Shown: piece after piece, positions 53,284-61,516 of the stretch | Layout of the letters: each line of letters begins with the position of its first letter | How positions within the stretch are numbered: the first letter of the stretch is position 1 | Source of the DNA: Halothiobacillus sp. | Lineage (GTDB): Bacteria; Pseudomonadota; Gammaproteobacteria; Halothiobacillales; Halothiobacillaceae | Direction of reading: 5' to 3' | Length of the DNA stretch: 64,000 nt | Assembly: GCA_016278265.1 (NCBI GenBank) | Contig: JADQCE010000002.1 | Location: forward strand, 310,001-374,000 | Made by a program: the position numbers and the translations under genes | Notes under the pieces: model-generated | Told to the model about the DNA's origin: nothing | The model's input: the letters and a program-made list of their open reading frames with translations, nothing else | Databases searched by the model: none

Positions 53284-53946
53284 ATGAGCGAGGCTTCTAC
53301 CGAACCGTCCGACTGGACCATCGCGCGCCGCTTTCGTGGCTTCGTGCCGGTGGTCGTCGACGTCGAGACCGGTGGATTGGACCCGCAGGGGCACGCCCTG
53401 CTGGAACTGGCGGCCGTGCTGCTGGATGTCGACGAGCATGGTCGGCTCTATCCCACCGAGGAGATTGCCGTCTCGGTGCATCCCAGCGCCTTGACGGTGG
53501 TCGACCCCGTCTCGATCAAGATCCACGGCATCGATCCCTCGGATCCGGAACGCGAGGCGGTGGAGGAGCGTGCCGCATTGGATGCCTTCTTCCGCCCGAT
53601 CCGTCGCCAGGTAAAGGCGCTCAACGCGCGCCGCGCCATCCTGGTGGGGCACAACGCGCCATTTGATCTGGCCGTGGTCAAAGCGGCCTGCGAACGCACC
53701 GGCTACAAGCGCAACCCCTTCCACCCATTCTCCACGCTCGACACGGTCACGGCCGCCGCCGTGGCGATCGGCGAGACCGTGCTGGCCAAGGCCTGCACCG
53801 CCGCGGGCTTCGACTGGGACAACAGCCGGGCGCACGGGGCGCTCTACGACGCGCAGAAAACCGCCGAGCTGTTCTGCCACATCACCAACCAGCTCTCCAC
53901 GGAGAATGGTCGAGCAGCGCTGCGGGTGCGCGAGCCGCTCAAGTAG
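53284..53946 (+). CDS. rnt: Ribonuclease T
   Basis: RNase T is a DEDDh 3'-5' exoribonuclease that trims tRNA ends and stable RNAs. The 220-residue protein shows VDVETGGLDPQ near residue 22, LVGHNAPFDLAVVKAAC near 119 and HGALYDAQKTAELF near 183 for the three exonuclease motifs. FRGFVPVVVDVETGG at the N-terminus is characteristic of RNase T rather than DnaQ. ATG 53284 follows the folD stop by 7 bp. A further frame extension upstream lies inside folD and is rejected. Confidence 0.95.
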   Translation: MSEASTEPSDWTIARRFRGFVPVVVDVETGGLDPQGHALLELAAVLLDVDEHGRLYPTEEIAVSVHPSALTVVDPVSIKIHGIDPSDPEREAVEERAALDAFFRPIRRQVKALNARRAILVGHNAPFDLAVVKAACERTGYKRNPFHPFSTLDTVTAAAVAIGETVLAKACTAAGFDWDNSRAHGALYDAQKTAELFCHITNQLSTENGRAALRVREPLK

Positions 53947-54003
53947 GCTCGGCTCAGCTCGATCCGTCCGAAACCCATCCTCCTTGAGTCCATCCTTCAG
54001 GGC

Positions 54004-54894
54004 TCAGTCGATCGACGTGTCGCGCGCCTCGGGGTCGGCTTCATGCTCCCGGCGGACCACGTTGAGCGTGATCCGTCCGCGGCCCTGTGAGCCCTCATCG
54101 CCCTCGAAACGCTTGTGAATCGTCACGGAGTCCTTGGCCGTGGAGCCGGCTTCGGCATGCACGTAGCGCTCGCCGATCGGCACCTGCAACGGCGAGGTGT
54201 CCTGCGTGGCGTGTGCAATCGCGCTACGGGCGATGGCATCCAGCTCGGCCGGGGTGATGTCGACCACCACATTGAGATCACGCACCGCCGCCTGCAGGTG
54301 TTTGGACGTCAATGGTGGAGCCGGGGGCTCGTCCCAGCGGGCCAGGCCGATCGGGTAGCGCCGCCATGGGAACGGGTAGTTCGCGATCACGGCCACCAGG
54401 AAGAGAATCGTGGTGTTCGCCAGGACCGGTGCGGCGAGATAGAGATACCCCAGCTCGTGTACCGGCGCGCCGCCGATCACGGCGATCAGGGCGGTCGCTC
54501 CACCGGGCGGATGGACGCAACGCAGCAGTTGCATGGCCGCAATCGCGCCGCCGACGGCGACGCCCGCGGCCAGTGCCGGATCGGGAATCCACATCGCCGC
54601 ACTCACACCGATCACCGCGGAGACCAACTGGCCACCGAACACCGGCCACGGCTGGGACAGGGCCCCGTGCGGTACGGCGAACAGCAGCACGGCCGCCGCG
54701 CCCATCGAGCCGACCATCAGGACGGCTGCCCACGGGCCGGCGATCCAACTGGTCAGCGCGTAGACCGCCCAGATTCCAACAAGTGCGGCAATCCCGGCAA
54801 TCAGCACTTCCCGCCAGCCGACCCGTGTCGTGCCGGGGCCGATAAAGTTCTGGATTTGCGTCAGGGCGCGCCTGATCGGGGACTCTCGTGTCAT
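54004..54894 (-). CDS. HPP-family membrane protein with C-terminal soluble domain
   Basis: The 296-residue protein has four to five transmembrane helices (about residues 20-170) with the family signature CVHPPGGATAL. A soluble C-terminal part of about 110 residues follows and ends in charged residues. HPP proteins of plants and cyanobacteria have been reported to carry nitrite into plastids or cells; whether this one does is not known. ATG 54894 (MTRESPIRR) is chosen because the preceding 25 codons look unconserved. It is divergent from the metal importer operon, with a 153-bp gap between them. Confidence 0.88.
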   Translation of the reverse strand: MTRESPIRRALTQIQNFIGPGTTRVGWREVLIAGIAALVGIWAVYALTSWIAGPWAAVLMVGSMGAAAVLLFAVPHGALSQPWPVFGGQLVSAVIGVSAAMWIPDPALAAGVAVGGAIAAMQLLRCVHPPGGATALIAVIGGAPVHELGYLYLAAPVLANTTILFLVAVIANYPFPWRRYPIGLARWDEPPAPPLTSKHLQAAVRDLNVVVDITPAELDAIARSAIAHATQDTSPLQVPIGERYVHAEAGSTAKDSVTIHKRFEGDEGSQGRGRITLNVVRREHEADPEARDTSID

Positions 54895-54978
54895 GCGGCG
54901 GTTACCTGCAACGGGTGGCGGGTGGAAGAGAGGCGCGGATTCTACCGCCCTTGCCCGGTGGTGGTGCAACCGGCCGGA

Positions 54979-55008
54979 TTGACGGGGCGCGGGGCGAGCG
55001 GATAAAGT
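54979..55008 (+). promoter_or_regulatory. Predicted promoter of the metal importer operon
   Basis: TTGACG (54979-54984) and TAAAGT (55003-55008) are separated by 18 bp. The operator palindrome begins 2 bp after the -10 box, so a bound repressor would cover the transcription start. Confidence 0.6.
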
Positions 55009-55010
55009 TA

Positions 55011-55032
55011 AAAGTTAGTCTTGACTAACTTT
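55011..55032. promoter_or_regulatory. 22-bp palindrome, candidate MntR/DtxR-type operator
   Basis: AAAGTTAGTC (55011-55020) and GACTAACTTT (55023-55032) are perfect complements separated by TT. The pattern resembles sites bound by DtxR-family manganese or iron regulators such as MntR. It lies between the -10 box and the ribosome-binding site of the metal-binding protein gene, the place expected for metal-dependent repression. Confidence 0.7.
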
Positions 55033-55047
55033 GGCGAGGACGACTTG

Positions 55048-56085
55048 ATGCGGGTAGACGAGGGGGCGGCAGTTCGGCCGTTGGCCTGGCGGGCGATACG
55101 CCGACAGGCGGCCATGCAACGCGTGCTCACTGCGGTGCTGGCCCTCGGGGCGGCGCTCGCCTTGCTGCTGATGACCCCCTCGGCCAGTGGCGCGGACCAG
55201 CGTCTGTCGGTGGTGGCGACCACCGGGATGATCGCCGATGCCGTGCGCGAGATCGGGGGCGAGCGGGTCGAGGTGGACGGCCTGATGGGCCCGGGCATCG
55301 ACCCGCACAGCTACCGTCAGACCCGCAGTGACATCGTCGCCATGACACGCGCCGACCTGGTGCTCTGGCATGGCCTGTACCTCGAGGCGCAGATGGAGGA
55401 GTTCCTGCAACGCCTGGTCAAGCGCCAGACCGTGGTCGCCGTGGCCGAGGGGCTCGATCGAGACCGCCTGCTCGGTCACGAGGATTATGACGACAAGCGC
55501 GACCCGCACGTCTGGATGGACCCGGCGCTGTGGGCCGATGTGGTTGCCACGGTGCGTGATGCCATGATCGCGGCGCGCCCCGATCTGGAGGCGACTTTCC
55601 GCGAGCGGACGACCGATTACCTCGAGCGCATCGAGCGACTGGGCCAGTGGGCCACCCAAGTCACGGCGAGCGTGCCGGTCGAGGCGCGCGTGCTACTGAC
55701 CGCGCACGACGCCTTTGCCTATTTCGGTCGCGCCCACGATTTCGAGGTGATCGGCATCCAGGGCATATCGACCGAATCCGAGGCCGGGCTGCGCCGCATT
55801 CGCGACCTGGTCGACCTGCTGGTCGAGCGCGAGATTGCGGCAGTGTTCGTGGAGAGCTCGGTCTCGGAGCGCAATATCCGCGCCCTGGTGGAGGGCGCGG
55901 CCTCACGCGGGCACGAGGTGCGTATCGGCGGGACGCTCTACTCCGATGCCATGGGCCCGGCGGGCCGTTACGAGGGGACGTACATCGGCATGATCGACCA
56001 CAACATCACCACCATAGTCCGTGCCCTCGGTGGCGACGCACCGGCCGGTGGCATGCAGGGACGACTGACGGAGGTGGCGCGATGA
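55048..56085 (+). CDS. Metal ABC transporter substrate-binding protein (cluster 9, Mn/Zn/Fe)
   Basis: The 345-residue periplasmic protein belongs to the TroA/SitA/ZnuA cluster. A signal segment (about residues 24-48) precedes VVATTGMIADAVREIGGERVEVDGLMGPGIDPHSYRQTRSD. The likely ligands are the His of DPHSY, the His of DPHVWMDP, the His of TAHDAFAYF and the Asp of LYSDAMGP. This His-His-His-Asp set is that of TroA-type binders of Zn and Mn, whereas strictly Mn-selective PsaA has Glu at the third place. No His-rich loop of the ZnuA kind is present. ATG 55048 follows GAGGA. The stop overlaps the ATPase start (ATGA). Confidence 0.93.
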   Translation: MRVDEGAAVRPLAWRAIRRQAAMQRVLTAVLALGAALALLLMTPSASGADQRLSVVATTGMIADAVREIGGERVEVDGLMGPGIDPHSYRQTRSDIVAMTRADLVLWHGLYLEAQMEEFLQRLVKRQTVVAVAEGLDRDRLLGHEDYDDKRDPHVWMDPALWADVVATVRDAMIAARPDLEATFRERTTDYLERIERLGQWATQVTASVPVEARVLLTAHDAFAYFGRAHDFEVIGIQGISTESEAGLRRIRDLVDLLVEREIAAVFVESSVSERNIRALVEGAASRGHEVRIGGTLYSDAMGPAGRYEGTYIGMIDHNITTIVRALGGDAPAGGMQGRLTEVAR

Positions 56086-56897
56086 TCCGGGCGCTGAAAA
56101 CCGCGATGGGACGAGCACCGATTGGCGATCCGCTCGATACCGTGTCGGACAAGCCGCTGGCGGTGCGTGGCCTGACGGTCTCCTACGGCGACAAACCGGC
56201 GGTTTTCTCGCTCGACATGACCGTCAATGACGGCTCGATGACCGCCATCATTGGCCCGAACGGCGCGGGCAAGTCGACCACCCTCAAGGCCGTGCTCGGC
56301 ATTGTGCCCCGGCTCTCGGGGGTGGTGTCGGTGTTCGGTCAGCCGTTGGCAAAAAGCCGTCCCCGTATCGCCTATGTCCCGCAGCGGGCGTCGGTTGATT
56401 GGGACTTCCCCACCCGGGTGATCGACGTGGTGCTCATGGGGCTGGTGCGCGAACTGGGTCTCTTGCGGCCGGTACGCGACCGACACCGCAAGCACGCGTT
56501 CGAGTGCCTCGATCGCGTCGGCATGCGCGATTTCGCCGAGCGGCAGATCGGTCAGCTTTCTGGCGGGCAGCAGCAGCGCGTGTTCCTAGCGCGAGCGCTG
56601 GCGCAGGGCGCGGATCTGTATCTGCTCGACGAGCCGTTCGCCGGGGTGGATGCGGCCACCGAACGGGCCATCATCGACGTACTCAAATCGCTGCGTGCCG
56701 ATGGCCGCACGGTGGTGGCCGTTCACCATGATCTTTCCACGGTGCGCGACTACTTTGATCACGTCATGATCATCAACGTGCACAAGGTCGCCGAAGGGCC
56801 GGTCGCCGAAGCGTTTAGCGAGGAGAACCTGCAGCGCGCCTACGGCGGCCGGCTGGCGGCAAATCTGATGGATCAGTTGCAGCTCGGCGGCCATTGA
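56082..56897 (+). CDS. Metal ABC transporter ATP-binding protein
   Basis: The 271-residue ABC ATPase has Walker A GPNGAGKST near residue 63, Q-loop YVPQR, signature LSGGQQQR, Walker B LYLLDEPFAGVD and the switch histidine in VHHD. The stretch ASVDWDFPTRVIDVVLMG is typical of Mn/Zn/Fe importers of this cluster. The N-terminus carries about 25 residues before the usual start of the fold. The start overlaps the binding-protein stop, and the end overlaps the first permease start by one base, so all four genes are coupled. Confidence 0.95.
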   Translation: MIRALKTAMGRAPIGDPLDTVSDKPLAVRGLTVSYGDKPAVFSLDMTVNDGSMTAIIGPNGAGKSTTLKAVLGIVPRLSGVVSVFGQPLAKSRPRIAYVPQRASVDWDFPTRVIDVVLMGLVRELGLLRPVRDRHRKHAFECLDRVGMRDFAERQIGQLSGGQQQRVFLARALAQGADLYLLDEPFAGVDAATERAIIDVLKSLRADGRTVVAVHHDLSTVRDYFDHVMIINVHKVAEGPVAEAFSEENLQRAYGGRLAANLMDQLQLGGH

Positions 56898-58114
56898 TGG
56901 GCACCTCGATACTCCTGGATGCCCTGACATTGCAGCTGGGCTACAACGCCAAGTTGGTGGCGATCGGCGCGGCCCTGTTGGGGATTGCCGCCGGCGCCTC
57001 GGGCACCTTCCTGTTCCTGCGCAAGCGCGCGCTGGTCTCCGATGCCATCAGCCATGCCACCCTGCCGGGCGTGGGGCTCGCCTTCCTCGTTATGGCCGCC
57101 TTCGGTGGCGATGGACGCCACCTGGTCGGGCTGTTGCTGGGGGCGGCATTGACGGCCGGTGCCGGGCTGTTGGCGATGCATTGGCTGACCCGCCGGACGC
57201 GTTTGGCCGAGGATGCCGCGATAGGCGCGGTGCTGTCGGTGTTTTTCGGCTTCGGGGTGGTGTTGCTGACCGTCATCCAGACCGTCTCGGTCGGCCGTCC
57301 GGCGGGGCTGGAGGACTTTCTGCTCGGTGCCACGGCGGGGATGCTCTATCAGGATGCCGTTCTCATTACGGTCGCTGGAGCGTTGGCGGTGCTGGTGGTC
57401 TGGTTATTGCGACGACCGATGACGATGGTGGCCTTCGATGCCGGCTTTGCCGCGGCATCGGGGGTGAACGTCCGGCGAGTGGATCTGGCCATGATGGGCC
57501 TGGTGCTGGCGGTGACCATCATCGGGCTCAAGATGGTCGGCCTGGTGCTGATCGTCGCGCTGCTGATCATCCCGCCGGTGACCGCTCGTTTCTGGACTAA
57601 TCGCAGCGACCGGGTGGTCATCATCGCCGGTGTGTTCGGCGGGCTGTCCGGCTTTATCGGCGCGGCGATTTCCGCGACGGCACCGTCGCTGCCGACCGGG
57701 CCGATCATCGTGCTGACCGCGTTCGTCCTGTTTGTCGTCTCGATGCTATTTGCCCCCGGCCGGGGCGTGCTGGCCGCGTGGATGAGGCACCGACGTCAGC
57801 AACGACGCATCCACCTGCGCCAGGGGCTGCTGGCCATCGCCCAGGATTTGCCCATCTACGAGCGCTACACCCTGCAATTGCTGGTGCGCGCGGGCTTGGC
57901 CCGGGCCGATGGCGTGCCCACCGAACTCGGACGCCGCCGTGCCGAGAAGGCCTGCCGTGACGAATCGCGCTGGGCGGTTGCCCGGCGCATGCACTCGCAC
58001 GAATCGGCCGTGTCGCGCTACGACGGGTTGCTGCCGATCGAGGACGTGCTGACCCGCGACGAGATCCGCGAGATCGATCGCCAGATCGCCGACGCCGGCG
58101 GGGAGTGCGCCTGA
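56897..58114 (+). CDS. Metal ABC transporter permease with C-terminal DtxR-like domain
   Basis: A 405-residue ABC-3 family permease. Eight or nine transmembrane helices fill residues about 10-285, including RKRALVSDAISHATLPGVGLAF (the ATPase coupling region). The last roughly 115 residues are soluble, with a predicted winged-helix pattern (YERYTLQLLVRAGLARADGVPTELGRRRAEKACRDESRWAVARRMH) like the DNA-binding or dimerisation part of iron-dependent repressors. Such tails occur on some TroC-type permeases. It may act as a metal- or protein-sensing module rather than binding DNA. ATG 56897 is used; a TTG one codon upstream is possible. Confidence 0.9.
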   Translation: MGTSILLDALTLQLGYNAKLVAIGAALLGIAAGASGTFLFLRKRALVSDAISHATLPGVGLAFLVMAAFGGDGRHLVGLLLGAALTAGAGLLAMHWLTRRTRLAEDAAIGAVLSVFFGFGVVLLTVIQTVSVGRPAGLEDFLLGATAGMLYQDAVLITVAGALAVLVVWLLRRPMTMVAFDAGFAAASGVNVRRVDLAMMGLVLAVTIIGLKMVGLVLIVALLIIPPVTARFWTNRSDRVVIIAGVFGGLSGFIGAAISATAPSLPTGPIIVLTAFVLFVVSMLFAPGRGVLAAWMRHRRQQRRIHLRQGLLAIAQDLPIYERYTLQLLVRAGLARADGVPTELGRRRAEKACRDESRWAVARRMHSHESAVSRYDGLLPIEDVLTRDEIREIDRQIADAGGECA

Positions 58115-59040
58115 TGGGTGGCGAATTCGTCATGCTTTCGCTGGTGCCGATCCTGATCGGCGTCCTCGCGGCGATTGCCTGCGCGTTGCCGGGCAATTTT
58201 CTTGTGCTGCGTCGTCAGGCCCTGATCGGTGATGCCATCAGTCACGTGGTCCTGCCGGGGATCGTGGTCGGGTTCCTGTTGAGTGGCACGGTCAGTTCCT
58301 GGGCGATGATGGCTGGTGCCGCCGGCGCGGCGATTGTGGCCGTGCTCCTGATCGAGTTGGTCCGACGATTGGGGCGGATCGAGCCCGGCGCGGCCATGGG
58401 CGTGGCCTTCACTGCGCTGTTCGCCTTCGGCGTACTCCTGCTCGAACAGTCGGATACCTCCTCGGTTCATCTGGACGTGCAGCACGCGCTTTACGGCAAT
58501 CTCGAGAGCCTGATCTGGGTGGAGGCCCGGGGCTGGAGTTCGCTGCTCGATCCGGTTGCGCTGGCGGGGCTGCCCCCCGAGCTGACACGGATTGCCATCG
58601 TGTCGTTGTTGATGCTGGTCTTCACCGTGGTGTTCTGGCGGCCGCTCAAGATATCCACCTTCGACGAGGGCTTTGCCCGTGTGCTGGGCATGCGCACCAA
58701 CCTGATCGGCCTGGGGCTGGTGATCATGGCGGCAATCGCCGCGGTGGCATCCTTCGATGCGGTCGGCTCGATTATCGTCATCGCCATGTTCATCTGTCCT
58801 CCCGCTGCCGCCCGCCTGATGACCAATCGGCTCGAGGCCCAGGTGCTCTGGTCGGTGGCCTTTGCCGTCTTCTCGGCGGTCATGGGTTACGTGCTGGCCG
58901 GTTACGGTCCATTGTGGCTTGGGGCAGACGACGCGGTGAGTGCAGCGGGGATGATTGCCACAGTGTCCGGTCTGGTTCTGGCCCTGGCTGCGCTTTACGG
59001 TCCGCATCGTCGGTCGACCGGGGCGTCGGCCGAAGGGTGA
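58114..59040 (+). CDS. Metal ABC transporter permease, second subunit
   Basis: The 308-residue ABC-3 family permease has about eight transmembrane helices, LRRQALIGDAISHVVLPGIVVGF as the coupling segment, and KISTFDEGFARVLGMRTNLIG typical of TroD/SitD-like proteins. Two different permease genes in one operon are typical of Tro/Sit/Mnt-type importers and argue against a ZnuABC system, which has one. ATG 58114 overlaps the previous stop by one base and has GGGGAG upstream. A GTG at 58105 is less likely. Confidence 0.94.
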   Translation: MGGEFVMLSLVPILIGVLAAIACALPGNFLVLRRQALIGDAISHVVLPGIVVGFLLSGTVSSWAMMAGAAGAAIVAVLLIELVRRLGRIEPGAAMGVAFTALFAFGVLLLEQSDTSSVHLDVQHALYGNLESLIWVEARGWSSLLDPVALAGLPPELTRIAIVSLLMLVFTVVFWRPLKISTFDEGFARVLGMRTNLIGLGLVIMAAIAAVASFDAVGSIIVIAMFICPPAAARLMTNRLEAQVLWSVAFAVFSAVMGYVLAGYGPLWLGADDAVSAAGMIATVSGLVLALAALYGPHRRSTGASAEG

Positions 59041-59155
59041 GTGCCCCGTGCTGACGCTGCGAAGGCTTGCCGCTCGGGTAGACTGTTCGCGCGGCGGTTT
59101 GAGCTGTCTTGCGCCGTTGATCACGAACCCGAATTATCCGAGAGGAATGCAACGC

Positions 59156-59470
59156 ATGATGGACGTCACGAAGGCAGGGAAGGTTGTCGGCCTGGCCGCG
59201 CTGGCTGGGATATTGTCGGGGATGTTGGCCGGGTGCTCGGGCCCCAGGGCCGATTTCGAGACCGCCTGCGAGAAGAACTCCGGCGATGCCGAGGGCTGCG
59301 CCTGCATGGGCGAGCGCCTGGAGAACAACCTCAGCGAGGAGCAGTTCGGTGAGCTGGTCAAGCTGATGGGTGAAGAGGATGCCTCTCTTGAGGAGGTGGG
59401 TGGCCGCCTCGAGGAAAACACCTTCCAGGAATTGATGATCGCCGCGAAGCAGTGCGAAACGCGCCCCTGA
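59156..59470 (+). CDS. Small lipoprotein of unknown function
   Basis: A 104-residue predicted lipoprotein. The signal peptide ends in a lipobox LAGC at about residue 27, followed by a small acidic helical domain with three more cysteines (ACEKNSGDAEGCACM) and a late CE pair. ATG 59156 is preferred because AGAGGA lies 9 nt upstream; ATG 59147 directly abuts that site. No family is recognised. The 3' end overlaps the YiiX-like gene by 19 bp. Confidence 0.75.
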   Translation: MMDVTKAGKVVGLAALAGILSGMLAGCSGPRADFETACEKNSGDAEGCACMGERLENNLSEEQFGELVKLMGEEDASLEEVGGRLEENTFQELMIAAKQCETRP

Positions 59471-60057
59471 TTGCCCGCGCTGTCGCGCTCGCTTTTATCC
59501 TGGTTGCGCCGCTTTCCCAGGCGCACTCTCCACCCTCGCAGCATTCGATGCAGACCGGCGACATCGTGCTGCTGGGCAATGACAGCGCGTGGGGTTTTGT
59601 TGCCCGCCGGTTCGCCGACGGCGACAGCCGTTGGAGCCATGCCGGCATGGTGATCCGTGACGGGGACGGTGTCGCCGTGGTCCACATGGACGGCTCGCCC
59701 CTGGGCGGGCGGATCCGGCGCGAGTCGGTCGCCTCATTCACCTCGGAGGCTCGGCATGTCAAGGTGGTGCGTCCGACATTCAACCCTCGACAGCGCGCAC
59801 AGGTCGGCGGTTGGCTTGCCGACCACCTGGCGAAAGAAACCGCGTTCGACACGCGTTTCCGGCTGGACGACGATCCGAGCCTGTACTGCACCGAACTGGT
59901 CTGGCGGGCGCTGGATCAGGTGGCGATGACGCCCGGGGACGACAGCCTGCCGCGTATCGCCGGCCGGGCCTACGTGCCGGTCGATCGACTCGCGACCCTC
60001 GGTCGGGTCATCGGCGGCAGGGAATGGACGTCGTCGGTTGTTGCCGGGGCGCGCTGA
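59452..60057 (+). CDS. YiiX/YaeF-like permuted papain-fold hydrolase, exported
   Basis: The 201-residue protein begins with a signal peptide (about residues 1-25, ending SQAHS). It then shows the circularly permuted NlpC/P60-type layout of the YiiX/YaeF (C92) family: GDIVLLG, the catalytic H63 in WSHAGMVI, and the nucleophile C146 in LYCTELVW. Members are thought to cleave amide or thioester bonds, perhaps in peptides or lipids; activity here is not known. GTG 59452 is the only start that gives the full signal peptide. It overlaps the upstream lipoprotein gene, suggesting coupled synthesis. Confidence 0.85.
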   Translation: MRNAPLIARAVALAFILVAPLSQAHSPPSQHSMQTGDIVLLGNDSAWGFVARRFADGDSRWSHAGMVIRDGDGVAVVHMDGSPLGGRIRRESVASFTSEARHVKVVRPTFNPRQRAQVGGWLADHLAKETAFDTRFRLDDDPSLYCTELVWRALDQVAMTPGDDSLPRIAGRAYVPVDRLATLGRVIGGREWTSSVVAGAR

Positions 60058-60104
60058 CTGCATCGATAACGCTTGGCTCCACCAGCCGAGACAGGAGGCA
60101 CGTA

Positions 60105-60740
60105 ATGGCCAGGCAAGCTGCCTTCGAGGCCCATCACCGGTGCTATGAAGACTGGTTCGAGCGCCACGAGGCCGCCTATGTCTCCGAACTGCTCGCCCTG
60201 CGGGCGTTCCTGCCCTGCGAGGGCGACGGGTTGGAGATCGGCGTGGGAAGCGGTCGGTTTGCCGGACCGCTGGGCGTGCAGGTGGGGCTCGACCCGTCTC
60301 CGGCCATGCTTGCATATACCGCCCGGCGTTGCATCGAGGGGGTCGAAGGGGTCGCGGAGGATCTGCCGTTTGCGTCAGGCCGCTTCGACTACGCGCTCTT
60401 GGTCACCACGATCTGTTTTCTGGATTCGCCTGAGGCTATGGTCGGCGAGGCCCGCCGTGTGCTGCGACCGGGCGGGCGGCTGGTGATCGGTTTCATCGAC
60501 CGCGACAGCCCGCTCGGGCAGGTCTACGCGACACACCAGCAGGAGAGCGTGTTTTACCGGGACGCCACGTTCTACTCGGCCGACGAGGTGGCGAATTTCC
60601 TCGAGGGTGGTGGTTTCCGCGTGGATGCCTGGGGCCAGACACTGGCCCACTCCCTTGCCTCGACGCGGGAAATCGAGCCCCTGCGGCCCGGGCGCGGCGA
60701 ATGCGCCTTCGTGGTCGTCTCGGCCGTCAACGGGGGCTGA
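60105..60740 (+). CDS. Class I SAM-dependent methyltransferase
   Basis: A 211-residue Rossmann-fold methyltransferase of the UbiE/Methyltransf_11 kind. The SAM motif I is LEIGVGSGRFAGPLG near residues 43-57. An acidic residue ends the next strand (GLDPSPAML), then AEDLPFASGRFDYALLVTTICFL and RVLRPGGRLVIGFID follow. The substrate is unknown. AGGAGG stands at good distance from ATG 60105. It is followed by the DUF1614 gene after 5 bp. Confidence 0.9.
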   Translation: MARQAAFEAHHRCYEDWFERHEAAYVSELLALRAFLPCEGDGLEIGVGSGRFAGPLGVQVGLDPSPAMLAYTARRCIEGVEGVAEDLPFASGRFDYALLVTTICFLDSPEAMVGEARRVLRPGGRLVIGFIDRDSPLGQVYATHQQESVFYRDATFYSADEVANFLEGGGFRVDAWGQTLAHSLASTREIEPLRPGRGECAFVVVSAVNGG

Positions 60741-60745
60741 GACCG

Positions 60746-61396
60746 ATGCCGGGTGGTCCGTTCCTGTTTGCCGTATTCGGTCTGGTCTTCCTCTTCGTCC
60801 TGATCCAGGTCGGGGCGTTGCAGGTCGCCTTCCACAAGCTGGGGCTCGACCCGGAAGCCGGAATGACGCTGCTGTTCGTCTCCCTGATGGGCAGCCTCGT
60901 CAACGTGCCGTTGTTCCGCATGGAAGCCGAGGAACCCGCCGAACCGCCCCCCGAACTCTTCCGCGGACTGCTCAAACATCGCCAGCCTTTCGAGGGCGTC
61001 ACGACGGTGGCGGTGAACCTGGGTGGCTGCCTGCTGCCGCTGACATTCTCCGCCTACCTGGTGCTCCACGCCGGCGCGGCCGGGTTCGATTACCTGCTTG
61101 CCGTGGCCACGGTCTCTGCGGTGTCGTATTACGCCAGCCGCCCCGTGCCGGGGATCGGCATCGGCATGCCGATCATCATCGCGCCGCTGGCGGCTGCCAT
61201 GGCCGGGATTCTCATTGATCCGGAGCACGGTCCGGCCATCGCCTACGTGGGCGGTACCCTGGGCGTGCTGATCGGGGCCGATTTGCTGCGTTTGAAGGAC
61301 ATTCGCAAGATGGGATCGCCGGTGGCCTCCATCGGCGGGGCGGGGACCTTCGACGGGATCTTCATCACCGGGATCATTGCCGTGTTGCTGGCCTAA
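60746..61396 (+). CDS. DUF1614 family membrane protein
   Basis: The 216-residue protein has five or six hydrophobic helices and matches DUF1614: FLIQVGALQVAF-like first helix region, NVPLFRMEAEEP, VAVNLGGCLLPL, SYYASRPVPGIGIGMP and the final GGAGTFDGIFITGIIAVLL. The conserved PGIGIG and GTFDGIF motifs suggest a specific but unknown role, possibly in transport. It is tightly linked to the methyltransferase gene and ends next to a REPIN-like element. Confidence 0.87.
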   Translation: MPGGPFLFAVFGLVFLFVLIQVGALQVAFHKLGLDPEAGMTLLFVSLMGSLVNVPLFRMEAEEPAEPPPELFRGLLKHRQPFEGVTTVAVNLGGCLLPLTFSAYLVLHAGAAGFDYLLAVATVSAVSYYASRPVPGIGIGMPIIIAPLAAAMAGILIDPEHGPAIAYVGGTLGVLIGADLLRLKDIRKMGSPVASIGGAGTFDGIFITGIIAVLLA

Positions 61397-61407
61397 ACGA
61401 GCCCCTG

Positions 61408-61513
61408 GTGGGAGCGCGCCGGCAGGCGTATGTCCCCGCTTCGGATGCCTCGGTGCCCGACTGGGACGGGGACGGCCTCTGTGGTGGCCTTCGCGGGCGC
61501 GGCCCGCTCCCAC
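61408..61513. repeat. REPIN-like element, GTGGGAGCG type
   Basis: A plus-strand REP-like unit (61408-61428, GTGGGAGCGCGCCGGCAGGC) faces a minus-strand unit (61513-61487, GTGGGAGCGGGCCGCGCCCG followed by CGAAGG). Between them GTCCCCG (61432-61438) pairs with CGGGGAC (61467-61473). The whole 106-bp element can fold into one long hairpin, as described for REPINs in Pseudomonas. It fills the space between convergent genes. No RAYT transposase gene is in the window. Confidence 0.75.
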
Positions 61514-61516
61514 GCG

